DNA from: Variovorax sp. UMC13 | Lineage (GTDB): Bacteria; Pseudomonadota; Gammaproteobacteria; Burkholderiales; Burkholderiaceae_C | Assembly (NCBI RefSeq): GCF_014170375.1 | Contig: NZ_LZZW01000036.1 | Location: forward strand, 1-64,000 | Direction: 5' to 3' | DNA: 64,000 nucleotides | In this document: positions 1 to 9,914 of the stretch, one piece after another | Numbering within the stretch: position 1 is the stretch's first letter | How the letters are laid out: each line of letters opens with the position of its first letter | Position numbers and translations under genes: made by a program | Notes under the pieces: generated by a model | What the model was told of the DNA's origin: nothing | The model's database searches: none | Seen by the model: the letters and a program-made list of their open reading frames with translations, nothing else

Positions 1-292
1 GCATGTAGAGCGCCCAGCCCATGAGGCCGAGCAGGATCACCAGGCCGCCGACGAGGCGCTGGAGCCAGACCGTGCCGGTGTCGGCCCCGGCCGATGCCTC
101 CAGCGCGGCCGGCCGCGACGGCACGACGTGCGAGGCATCGAGCGGGCCGTCGGGCGGCGCAGGCGCAGCGGCGTCGCCGATCGAGGGCTCGGCGCCCAGC
201 CGGGCGGCGCACGCCACGCAGAAGCGGGCGTTCGCAGGGTTGACCCGGCCGCAGGCCGCGCACACGGTCGTCGAGGACGTGGGGTTGGACAT
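1..292 (-). CDS. Zinc-ribbon membrane protein (3' end missing)
   Basis: The reading frame starts at ATG 292 and runs off the left edge, so only the first 97 residues are visible. The N-terminus holds two CxxC pairs (CAACG near residue 11 and CVACA near residue 25), the layout of a zinc-ribbon. A linker rich in Ala and Pro follows, then a hydrophobic stretch (GGLVILLGLMGWALY) that looks like a transmembrane helix at the window edge. The architecture resembles small bacterial proteins with a cytoplasmic zinc-ribbon and a membrane anchor; the function is unknown. It is divergent from the desaturase-family gene on its right, with about 290 bases between the two starts in which nothing obvious was found. 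Confidence 0.6.
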   Translation of the reverse strand, partial: MSNPTSSTTVCAACGRVNPANARFCVACAARLGAEPSIGDAAAPAPPDGPLDASHVVPSRPAALEASAGADTGTVWLQRLVGGLVILLGLMGWALYM

Positions 293-583
293 AGCACTGC
301 ACTTTGCACGAAAGCGCCCGCCGGGAGTGCCGGCAGCAGGTTTCCACATGTTGCCGCGGTCCGGCGATGCACGGCCGCCGTGCCCGTCGGGCCATGGCCT
401 CCTGCGCCCCCTGCGGCTAAGATCGCTCGCCGCGAGGGCTGCCCGACCGCCGGTTCATCGACAAATGGCACGGACGTTGCGATGCGCCTGTGGTGCGGCC
501 GAGGCCACTGCCGCGCGTGAATGTCGTGGGCCATTTTCCGCGGTCGATTGCACAGAAACTCATCACCAAGCGGGGTGTCGGTT

Positions 584-1330
584 GTGTCGATATTCGTTAC
601 CAACCCGTTCCTGTTCTACGGGATCCTGTTCAGCGGCCTGGTTCTGGGCTTCGGCTTCGTGGAGCTGCGTTGGGGGGCGCGGCCCATGCCACGGCGCGCC
701 ATCGTGCTGCGCGACGTGCTCGCCGCCCTGTTCTATGTCGCCGTCGTGGCCCAGGCGGCGCATTTCCTCAATCGGTGGATCGGCCTGCGCGGACCCTGGC
801 CCGCCTTGCTGGGCGAATGGCCGCTGTGGCCGCGGCTGCTGCTGTACCTGGTGGTGGCCGATTTCGGCGCCTACTGGATGCACCGGCTGGTCCACCTCCC
901 CTGGCTCTGGCGGGTGCACCGCTGGCATCACATGCCGGACCGCGTGTACTGGCTGTCCGGCACCCGCGGTTCGATCCTGCAGCAGACGCTGTTCAACCTG
1001 CCCTACATCTTTGCCAGCCCCTTGATCGACGTCTCGCCCTGGTGGATTGCGAGCGGCCTGTTCGTCATGAGCGCCGTGACGAACTCCTGGATGCACATGA
1101 ACGTGCGTTGGCAGCTGGGCGCGCTCGAATGGCTGATCGTCACGCCGCGCAGCCATGAGATCCACCACAGCAAGCAGCCGGCACACTACCAGCGCAACTT
1201 CGGCGTGCTGTTGTCCGTGTGGGACAGGATGTTCGGCACCTTCCGCTCGCCCAAGGAGATCGACGCACCGACGCTCGAATTCGGCGTGGCCGAAAAGGTC
1301 CCTCTGGCCCGTCTGACGATCGGACTCTGA
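584..1330 (+). CDS. Sterol desaturase / fatty acid hydroxylase family protein
   Basis: Integral membrane di-iron oxygenase of the fatty acid hydroxylase superfamily. The histidine clusters that bind the iron pair are all visible: HRLVH (residues 100-104), HRWHH (112-116) and HEIHH (191-195), with hydrophobic segments around 8-25, 45-62 and 84-98. Members hydroxylate or desaturate lipids, sterols or carotenoids; the substrate cannot be told from sequence. The GTG start at 584 was chosen because a G-rich stretch lies just upstream and the protein then begins directly before the first membrane helix. An in-frame ATG at 521 would add 21 polar residues. At 248 residues it is normal for a short family member. 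It stands alone between divergent and convergent neighbours. Confidence 0.85.
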   Translation: MSIFVTNPFLFYGILFSGLVLGFGFVELRWGARPMPRRAIVLRDVLAALFYVAVVAQAAHFLNRWIGLRGPWPALLGEWPLWPRLLLYLVVADFGAYWMHRLVHLPWLWRVHRWHHMPDRVYWLSGTRGSILQQTLFNLPYIFASPLIDVSPWWIASGLFVMSAVTNSWMHMNVRWQLGALEWLIVTPRSHEIHHSKQPAHYQRNFGVLLSVWDRMFGTFRSPKEIDAPTLEFGVAEKVPLARLTIGL

Positions 1331-1385
1331 GCGCGGCACGGTTCCTTGTGCCGCGCGCGATTCGGCCCCTGGACCCCGAACGGGC

Positions 1386-2912
1386 TCAGGCGATGGACGC
1401 CGAGGCCACCGCCGCCGCCGGTTGCTTGCGGTCCCGCAGGAAGGCGAACACGGCCAGGGCCGTCAGCACGGTCACCGCCGCCAGCACGCACAGCAGCGTC
1501 GAGAAGGCTGCGCCGTAGGCCTGCAGCAGCGCGCTTCGACCCAGGCCCGGCAGCAGCGCCAAGGCCTGCGACAGGTCACCGGTGGTCACGCGTTGCGCAG
1601 CCTGCGAGGCGGCCAGCGCGCCGTGGCCCGTGAGGCCCAACTGCCGCGCCACCAGCGCCGTCAGCCCCGCGCCGACCAGCGCCAGCGCGATGCCCTCGCC
1701 GGCCACGCGCACGGTGTTGAAGATGCCCGAGGCCATGCCGGCGCGCTCGCGCGGCACCACGCTCACCGCCAGGCCGTCCATCAGGCCCCAGGGCAGGCCG
1801 ATGCCCGCGCCGATCAGCAGCAGCGGCCCCACCATGCCGGGCAGCGGCGTGCCCGGCGCGCAGCGGCTGAGCCAGAACAGGCCGGCCGCACACATCAGCA
1901 GGCCCAGCGCCGACAGCAGGCCGGCCGGATGGCGCTGCGCGAGCCAGGCCGCCAGCGTCGGCACCACCAGGATCGGCCCCGACAGCGCGAACATGAAGCC
2001 CCCCGCCTCCAGCGCGCTGCGTCCTTCGAGCCCAATGAAGCGCAAGGGCAGCAGCACCAGCAGCACCACGAAGCCATAGGCCGGTGCCGCGGCCAGCAGC
2101 TGCACGCCGACGAAACGCGGGAAGCGGAACAGCGACAGGTCGAGCATCGGGTGCGCGACGCGCCGCTCGATGGCGACGAACACCGCGCCCATCAGCGCCG
2201 CAGCGGCCAGCGCACCGAGCACCCACGGGCTGCCCCAGCCGCTGTCGGGCGCCTGCAGCACGCCCAGGGTGAGCAGGCTCAGCGCGGCGGTGAAGCTCAG
2301 CGCGCCCGGCAGGTCCAGGCCTTGGGCCTGCGGGTTGCGCGACTCGCGCATGCCGGGCGCGGCGATGTACAGCGCCAGCAGGCTGACCGCCCCCGGGCTC
2401 AGCATCACGGCCTGCCAGCCGAAGCTCTGGGCCAGCCAGCCCGAGAGGATCGAACCGCAGGACAGCCCGACGCCGAAGGAGGTGCCGATCAGGCTGAAGG
2501 CGCGCGTGCGCGCCGGCCCGTCGAACACCTGCGCCAGCGCGGCCGTGCCGGCCGCGAAGCCGGCCGCCGAACCCAGCCCCTGCAGCGCACGCACCAGGTC
2601 GAAGGCCACGATGCCCGGCGCCCAGGTCAGCATCGAACAGCTGAGCGCCACCACCGCCAGCCCCAGCAGGAAGACCCGCTTGCGCCCGAAGGCATCGGCC
2701 AGCGCGCCGGCCGCCAGCAAGGTGGCGCCGAAGCTCAGCATGAAGGCGTTGGTGACCCAGTTGAGCTGCACCGGACTGCCGCCCAGCGCGGCATGGATGG
2801 CGGGCAGCACGACGGCCGGGCCGGTGAAGCTCAGCGGCATGCCCAGTGCCGCGAGGCAGACGGCGGCCAGCAGCCAGGCCCTGGAGGCCGGGGAAGAAGA
2901 CGGGGAAGACAT
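1386..2912 (-). CDS. MFS drug/metabolite exporter, DHA2 (14-helix) type
   Basis: Proton-driven inner-membrane exporter. The 508-residue length and evenly spaced hydrophobic segments fit the 14-helix DHA2 (EmrB/QacA-like) subgroup of the major facilitator superfamily. The loop GALADAFGRKRVF after the second helix matches MFS motif A, and GTSFGVGLSCGSILSGWL in helix 5 resembles the antiporter motif C. The start at 2912 gives a short polar N-terminus before helix 1; in-frame ATGs further upstream (for example 2948) would add basic residues reaching into the promoter region. It is divergent from a LysR gene 146 bases away, the usual arrangement for an exporter controlled by its neighbour. The substrate is unknown. 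Confidence 0.9.
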   Translation of the reverse strand: MSSPSSSPASRAWLLAAVCLAALGMPLSFTGPAVVLPAIHAALGGSPVQLNWVTNAFMLSFGATLLAAGALADAFGRKRVFLLGLAVVALSCSMLTWAPGIVAFDLVRALQGLGSAAGFAAGTAALAQVFDGPARTRAFSLIGTSFGVGLSCGSILSGWLAQSFGWQAVMLSPGAVSLLALYIAAPGMRESRNPQAQGLDLPGALSFTAALSLLTLGVLQAPDSGWGSPWVLGALAAAALMGAVFVAIERRVAHPMLDLSLFRFPRFVGVQLLAAAPAYGFVVLLVLLPLRFIGLEGRSALEAGGFMFALSGPILVVPTLAAWLAQRHPAGLLSALGLLMCAAGLFWLSRCAPGTPLPGMVGPLLLIGAGIGLPWGLMDGLAVSVVPRERAGMASGIFNTVRVAGEGIALALVGAGLTALVARQLGLTGHGALAASQAAQRVTTGDLSQALALLPGLGRSALLQAYGAAFSTLLCVLAAVTVLTALAVFAFLRDRKQPAAAVASASIA

Positions 2913-3058
2913 CGCAGAGGCTTTCACGCGGAGACGGAATGAGGGCATCGAAACGCCCAGGCGGGGCGTGGGGAGAAGATAGAAAGGATTCAATGCAATG
3001 AAAATAGCCGCCCGATTCCTCACACCCCCAACCTCAGGTTGCCAATCTCCTCACCCCC

Positions 3059-3973
3059 ATGGACAGCTTCAGCGGACTCGAATCCTTCGTGCGGGCGGCC
3101 GACCTGCTGAGCTTCGCGGGCGCCGGCCGGCAGCTGGGCATCTCGGCCTCGGCCGTGGGCAAGAACGTGGCGCGGCTCGAGGCGCAGCTGGGCCTGCGCC
3201 TGTTCCACCGCACCACACGCCAGGTGCGGCTCACGACCGAAGGCGCGCTGTTCCATGAACGCTGCCGCCGCATCCTCGACGAGCTCGACGATGCGCGCGC
3301 GATGATGCAGGACGCGGTCGCCACGCCGCGCGGCCACCTGCGCGTGAGCCTGCCGACCATCGGCTACCGCTTCCTGCTGCCGGTGCTGCCGGAGTTCAAG
3401 GCCCGCTATCCCGACATCGAGCTCGACCTCGACTTCAACGACCGGCTGGTCGACGTGATCGCCGAGAACGTCGACGTGGCGATCCGCAGCGGCGAGCTGG
3501 TCGACTCCGGCCTGGTGGCGCGCCGGCTCGGCCCCTTCAACTTCGTGCTGGTGGCCTCGCCCGCCTACCTGGCGCGCGTCGGCGTGCCGCGGACGCCGGC
3601 CGATCTGGCGCAGCACTTCTGCCTGCGCTACAAGTTCGTGACCGACGGCCGGATCGAGGAATGGGACCTGGCCGGCCTGCCCGCGCAGCTGCCGCTGTGC
3701 CTGGCGACCAACAATATGGAGGCCATGCTCGGCGCCGCGGTGGCCGGCCTGGGCGTGGCCTACATGCCCGACTTCCTGGCGCGCGATGCGCTGGGCCGCG
3801 GCGAGCTGCAGTGCGTGCTGGGCGCGCACGTGGTGCGCCAGGGCCAGTTCTCGGCGCTCTGGGCATCGAGCCGGCAGCTGTCGCCCAAGGTGCGGGCCTT
3901 CGTCGACTTCGCGTGCGAGCGGCTGTTCAATGAGGCCGATGCGCCCGCCCGGCCGGCTCAGGCCGGCGCGTAG
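3059..3973 (+). CDS. LysR family transcriptional regulator
   Basis: A 304-residue LysR-type regulator. The N-terminal winged helix-turn-helix is clear (residues 1-60, with FAGAGRQLGISASAVGKNVARLE-like spacing, then LGLRLFHRTTRQV), followed by the periplasmic-binding-protein-like effector domain to about residue 295. It belongs to the CrgA/YafC-like group by its FHRTTR and GDLR/RGHLRVSLP features. It is divergent from the MFS exporter, which it probably controls. Its last 16 bases overlap the end of the convergent SDR gene. The effector is not predictable from sequence. Confidence 0.9.
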   Translation: MDSFSGLESFVRAADLLSFAGAGRQLGISASAVGKNVARLEAQLGLRLFHRTTRQVRLTTEGALFHERCRRILDELDDARAMMQDAVATPRGHLRVSLPTIGYRFLLPVLPEFKARYPDIELDLDFNDRLVDVIAENVDVAIRSGELVDSGLVARRLGPFNFVLVASPAYLARVGVPRTPADLAQHFCLRYKFVTDGRIEEWDLAGLPAQLPLCLATNNMEAMLGAAVAGLGVAYMPDFLARDALGRGELQCVLGAHVVRQGQFSALWASSRQLSPKVRAFVDFACERLFNEADAPARPAQAGA

Positions 3974-4827
3974 TCGGTCGAAGCCGCCACCTCGGCCCAT
4001 TCGGCGGTCTCGCGCTCGAGGTAGGCGATCTTCTCGCCGATGGCCTGGAGCGTGTCGGTGCCCAGCGGCAGGCGCATCGGCGGCGTCGGCGAGGCGACCA
4101 GCGCCAGCACGGCCTGCGCCAGCTTCTGCGGATCGCCCGGCTGGTTCAGGCTGATCGCGCGCGCGGCCGCGCGCACCTGGCCCGCCGTGCCTTCGTAGTC
4201 GGCGATCAGGCGCGGCGACACGGTGAGCGAGGTGCTTTCCAGGAACTCGGTGCGGAAATAGCCGGGCTCGACCGCAGTGACGTGGATGCCCAGCGGCGCG
4301 AGCTCGTGGTGCAGCGCCTCGTTGAGCCCCTCGACCGCGAACTTGGTCGAGCAGTAGATGCCGAAGCCCGGGCCCGAGCGCTGGCCGCCGACCGAGGACA
4401 GGTTGAGGATGTGGCCGCTGCGCCGCGCGCGCATCGCGGGCAGCACGGCGCGCGTGACGTTCAGCAGGCCGAACACGTTGGTCTCGTAGAGCTTGCGCAC
4501 CTCGTCGGCCGTGGCCTCCTCGACCGCGCCCAGCAGGCCGAAGCCGGCGTTGTTGACCAGCACGTCGATGCGGCCGAAGCGCGCCAGCGCGGCCTCGACG
4601 GCCTGCGCGATCTGCGCCTCGTCGGTGACGTCGAGCGACACGCCCAAAAGCGCCGGATGCTCGCCGAAACGCTGGGCGATGGAGGCCGCGTCGCGCGCCG
4701 TGGCGACCACGGCATCGCCATGGGCGAGCGCGGCTTCGGCCATGCGGGCGCCCAGGCCGCGCGAGGCGCCGGTGATCAGCCAGACGCGCGGGAATCCGGC
4801 GGGGATGGAAGCAGGGGTGGCGGTCAT
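3958..4827 (-). CDS. Short-chain dehydrogenase/reductase (classical SDR)
   Basis: NAD(P)-dependent oxidoreductase of the classical SDR family, 289 residues. The nucleotide-binding motif TGASRGLG lies at 19-26, NNAG at 92-95, the catalytic serine in LSS near 144, and the YxxxK pair at Tyr158 and Lys162. Arg after the first Gly segment (TARD) suggests a preference for NADPH, which is an inference. The C-terminal half resembles SDRs often annotated as oxidoreductases of the YusZ/Ayr1 type. The start at 4827 was chosen over 4896 because the longer form only adds residues encoded by the promoter region shared with the divergent LysR gene at 4937. Confidence 0.88.
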   Translation of the reverse strand: MTATPASIPAGFPRVWLITGASRGLGARMAEAALAHGDAVVATARDAASIAQRFGEHPALLGVSLDVTDEAQIAQAVEAALARFGRIDVLVNNAGFGLLGAVEEATADEVRKLYETNVFGLLNVTRAVLPAMRARRSGHILNLSSVGGQRSGPGFGIYCSTKFAVEGLNEALHHELAPLGIHVTAVEPGYFRTEFLESTSLTVSPRLIADYEGTAGQVRAAARAISLNQPGDPQKLAQAVLALVASPTPPMRLPLGTDTLQAIGEKIAYLERETAEWAEVAASTDYAPA

Positions 4828-4936
4828 GTCGGGTCTTTCAGGAAGGTTGCGATGAGGCCAATGTAGGTTCCCGATCCGCATCCGAATAGCCCACATTCCT
4901 TGGCTTCATTCACAAGACAATCGTGATAATCCAGCT

Positions 4937-5905
4937 ATGGCCTTCAACGAACTGCGCGCGATCTCCACCTTCATCCAGGCCGCCGAGCTGGGCAGCCTGC
5001 GCCAGGCCGCTGCCGCGCAGGCGATCACGCCGCAGGCCGCGAGCCAGGCGCTGGCGCAGCTCGAATCGCACCTGGGCGTGCGGCTGTTCCACCGCACCAC
5101 GCGCAAGCTGAGCCTGACCGAGGAATGCAGCCAGTTCCTCGAGGCCGCGCAGCCCGGCCTGAGCACCTTGCAACGGGCGCTGCAGGGCGCGCGCCGCGGG
5201 CGCGAGGAGATCGCCGGGCCGCTGCGCATCGTGGCGCCGCGCGCGACCATGCTGCGCATCCTGTGGCCGGTGCTCGAGGCCTTCTGCCGCCGACATCCGC
5301 GGATCGAGCCCGACGTGCAGCTCGACGACCGGGTCGGCAACTGGGTCGAGGAGCGGGTCGACATCGGCTTTCGCGTGGGCAGCGCGCCCCAGGACGGGCT
5401 GATCGCGCGCCGCCTCATGCCGGTGCAGCTGGTGGTGTGCGCCGCGCCGGCCTATCTCGCGCGCTTCGGCACGCCCACGCACATCGACGACCTGGCCAGG
5501 CACCGCTGCAGCGGCTTCAGGCACCCGGCCACGGGCAAGGTGATGCCCTGGGAATTCAAGGTCGGCGAGGAGATCGTGTCACGTGATCTGGCACCGGTGT
5601 TCTGCACCAACGACATCGACCTCGAGGCCCAGGCCGTGGTGGCCGGGGAAGCGATCGGGCAGCTGGTGGGCGCGACCGCGGTGCCGCTGATCCGCTCGGG
5701 CCAGCTGCTGCCGCTGCTGACCGACCACGTCACCGAGCACCTGGGGCTGTACGTCTACTACGGCAGCCGGGTGGCGCAGCCGGCGCGGGTGCGGGCCTTC
5801 ATCGACCTCGCGGCGGAGATGCTGGGCGACAACGAGGACTTCGTGCTCACGCCGCGCGACCTGGCGAAGGCGCCGCGGCGGCGCAAGCCGTCGGCGGCGC
5901 GCTGA
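4937..5905 (+). CDS. LysR family transcriptional regulator
   Basis: A 322-residue LysR regulator. The helix-turn-helix lies in the first 60 residues (AAAQAITPQAASQALAQLE), followed by LGVRLFHRTTRKLSLT, the hallmark of the CrgA-like group, and a substrate-binding effector domain. The C-terminus is basic (KAPRRRKPSAAR). It is divergent from the SDR gene with a 109-base gap, so it is the probable regulator of that dehydrogenase and of itself. The divergent region contains CATTCACAAGACAATCG, an A/T-richer patch suited to a promoter. The inducer is unknown. Confidence 0.9.
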   Translation: MAFNELRAISTFIQAAELGSLRQAAAAQAITPQAASQALAQLESHLGVRLFHRTTRKLSLTEECSQFLEAAQPGLSTLQRALQGARRGREEIAGPLRIVAPRATMLRILWPVLEAFCRRHPRIEPDVQLDDRVGNWVEERVDIGFRVGSAPQDGLIARRLMPVQLVVCAAPAYLARFGTPTHIDDLARHRCSGFRHPATGKVMPWEFKVGEEIVSRDLAPVFCTNDIDLEAQAVVAGEAIGQLVGATAVPLIRSGQLLPLLTDHVTEHLGLYVYYGSRVAQPARVRAFIDLAAEMLGDNEDFVLTPRDLAKAPRRRKPSAAR

Positions 5906-5915
5906 GCGGGGTCCC

Positions 5916-6608
5916 TTATCCCATGCGCCCGTCGGCCGGCCGCAGCACCTGGCCCTTGAGCGTGACCGGCTTGCCGATGGGCGGCGCGGTACGCGTCTCG
6001 ACCGTGCGCAGCGCGCCGTTGTCCATGCGCACGCGCACCTGGTAGAAGGTCTCGGTGCGGGTGCGCTTCTCGATCTCGTTGCCCGCATAGCCGCCGCCGA
6101 CCGCGCCGATCACCGTGGCGGCGGTGCGTCCGCCGCCATGGCCGAACTGGTTGCCGACCACGCCGCCCAGCACGCCGCCAGCCACGGCACCCACGCCGGT
6201 GGCCGGTGCCGCGCGCTTCACGACCTGCACCGATTCGACCCGGCCGCACACGCTGCAGGCCGGCGCGGCGGGACGCGCGGCGGGCGCGCCGTTGCCGGCC
6301 ACGGCCGCCGGCGGCGCGACCTGCGCGGCCGGTGCCGGCGCCTGGACGGGCGCCGGTGCGGTGACGGCCGCCGGCGGTACCGCGGCGAGCGGTGACGGGG
6401 GCGGGGTGCCGTCGTCCGGCGCATGCAGCGGCTGTGTGGCGGCCGTCGGCGGGGCGCCGGCATTGCGTCCGCCCTGCTGGTAGAGCAGCGTGCCGCCAAG
6501 CGCGGCGACGGCGACGGCCAGGGCGCCGATCACGCCCCAGAGCGCCTTGGGCGCGCTGGAACGCGGCGCTGTTTCCGGCACCGATGGGGAGGAAGAAAAG
6601 CTGTCCAT
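5916..6608 (-). CDS. Glycine-zipper 2TM domain membrane protein (SlyB/17-kDa antigen type)
   Basis: A 230-residue protein anchored by one N-terminal helix (around 17-36, ALWGVIGALAVAVAALGG), followed by a Pro/Ala-rich linker and a C-terminal glycine-zipper segment. The zipper (GVGAVAGGVLGGVVGNQFG and AATVIGAVGGGYAGNEIE) has the GxxxG spacing of the Rick_17kDa_Anti/SlyB family, which inserts in or contacts membranes. A CxxC (CSVCGRV) sits just before the zipper. After it comes a short beta-rich tail (FYQVRVRMDNG). Unlike SlyB it lacks a lipobox and keeps a transmembrane anchor, a form common in Burkholderiales. The start at 6608 gives the cytoplasmic leader MDSFSSSPS. Role: probably envelope integrity (inference from the family). 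Confidence 0.82.
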   Translation of the reverse strand: MDSFSSSPSVPETAPRSSAPKALWGVIGALAVAVAALGGTLLYQQGGRNAGAPPTAATQPLHAPDDGTPPPSPLAAVPPAAVTAPAPVQAPAPAAQVAPPAAVAGNGAPAARPAAPACSVCGRVESVQVVKRAAPATGVGAVAGGVLGGVVGNQFGHGGGRTAATVIGAVGGGYAGNEIEKRTRTETFYQVRVRMDNGALRTVETRTAPPIGKPVTLKGQVLRPADGRMG

Positions 6609-6716
6609 CGCGCGTGTCCTTTGCTGCGCGCCGCCAACGGCGCGACAGCGCCAGCATGGACGCATCCGCGCGCGCGGCGCGTCAGCCGGCGCTTGCAAGC
6701 CCCGTCGGAACAGGGC

Positions 6717-9479
<2,763 letters not shown>

Positions 9480-9483
9480 GGAA

Positions 9484-9512
9484 CTCACCTGGATGCACAA
9501 GGTTCAGGTGAG
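9484..9512 (-). promoter_or_regulatory. RBS-sequestering hairpin between SAH aptamer and metH2
   Basis: On the transcribed strand CTCACCTG (9512-9505) and CAGGTGAG (9491-9484) are perfect 8-base complements around a 13-base loop. The second copy is the ribosome binding site of metH2 (start codon at 9479). The first copy begins in the last bases of the aptamer, so aptamer folding and RBS masking appear mutually exclusive. This is the expected logic of an ON switch acting on translation; the mechanism is inferred. Confidence 0.75.
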
Positions 9513-9580
9513 CGTCGTTGCGGGGACAGACCCGAGCCTGGCGGGGCTGTGAAGCCGGCCGCTGCAACGCTCCTCGGGGG
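9507..9580 (-). promoter_or_regulatory. S-adenosylhomocysteine (SAH) riboswitch upstream of metH2
   Basis: Read on the minus strand, this leader contains the conserved blocks of the SAH riboswitch in order: CCGAGGAGCGTTGCAGC, then a variable hairpin, GCCAGGCTCGGG, a short loop, and GCAACGACGCTCACC. CCCGAG near the start pairs with CTCGGG in the second block, forming P1, and the third block supplies the pseudoknot partner. The family is known to sit before ahcY, metH and metE in beta- and gammaproteobacteria and to raise expression when the toxic by-product SAH accumulates. It ends 28 bases before the metH2 start codon. No equivalent is visible before metH1. Confidence 0.9.
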
Positions 9581-9670
9581 TGGGGATTTTAGGCGGGATT
9601 CGTGTTGGGAGGCGGATGAGGGGCTTGCCAAGGTGTGGGCGGTGTTCAGGGGGTGCATCGGGCGAGGGGC

Positions 9671-9854
9671 GTCGGCGGACGGCATGCCTTTGGGCGGCAG
9701 ACGCCTGCGGTCCTTCGGACTTCGCTGCTGCTCCTCGCGCCGGGCGGGGTCCGCGCAAACTCGCTGCGCTCAAACATGCGCGGCCCTGATCCGCCCGCCG
9801 CTGCGGTGCTCGCCGCAGGCTCGACAGCCGCCCAAAGGCATGCCGCCCACCGAC
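9671..9854. repeat. Long imperfect palindromic intergenic repeat
   Basis: Outer arms of about 40 bases (9671-9710 and 9812-9854) are near-perfect inverted copies and share a 17-base core, GGCATGCCTTTGGGCGG. Inside lies a second inverted pair (GCCGGGCGG near 9740 and CCGCCCGC near 9791) around the loop AAACTCGCTGCGCTCAAAC, so the whole 184 bases can fold as one extended hairpin. The loop and one flank are related to the element at 20480-20585, in opposite orientation. It has no coding potential and lies between dinG and the metH2 leader. Confidence 0.7.
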
Positions 9855-9884
9855 GTGGACGCGCGCGTGGTGCACTCTTCTTTT

Positions 9885-9905
9885 CCCTCTCCCAGAGGGA
9901 GAGGG
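9885..9905. repeat. Short palindromic repeat (CCCTCTCCC type)
   Basis: A 21-base palindrome, CCCTCTCCC-AGA-GGGAGAGGG, lies just after the dinG stop. An identical copy occurs at 20391-20411 and a diverged copy around 20306-20328. It could work as a stem-loop at the 3' end of dinG, but no T-run follows on the dinG strand. Confidence 0.65.
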
Positions 9906-9914
9906 AGAAACACC

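Noticed and set aside
1422..2942. 506-codon plus-strand frame opposite the MFS gene
   Set aside because: Gln/Arg/His-rich composition typical of an antisense shadow; the MFS motifs on the other strand are clear.
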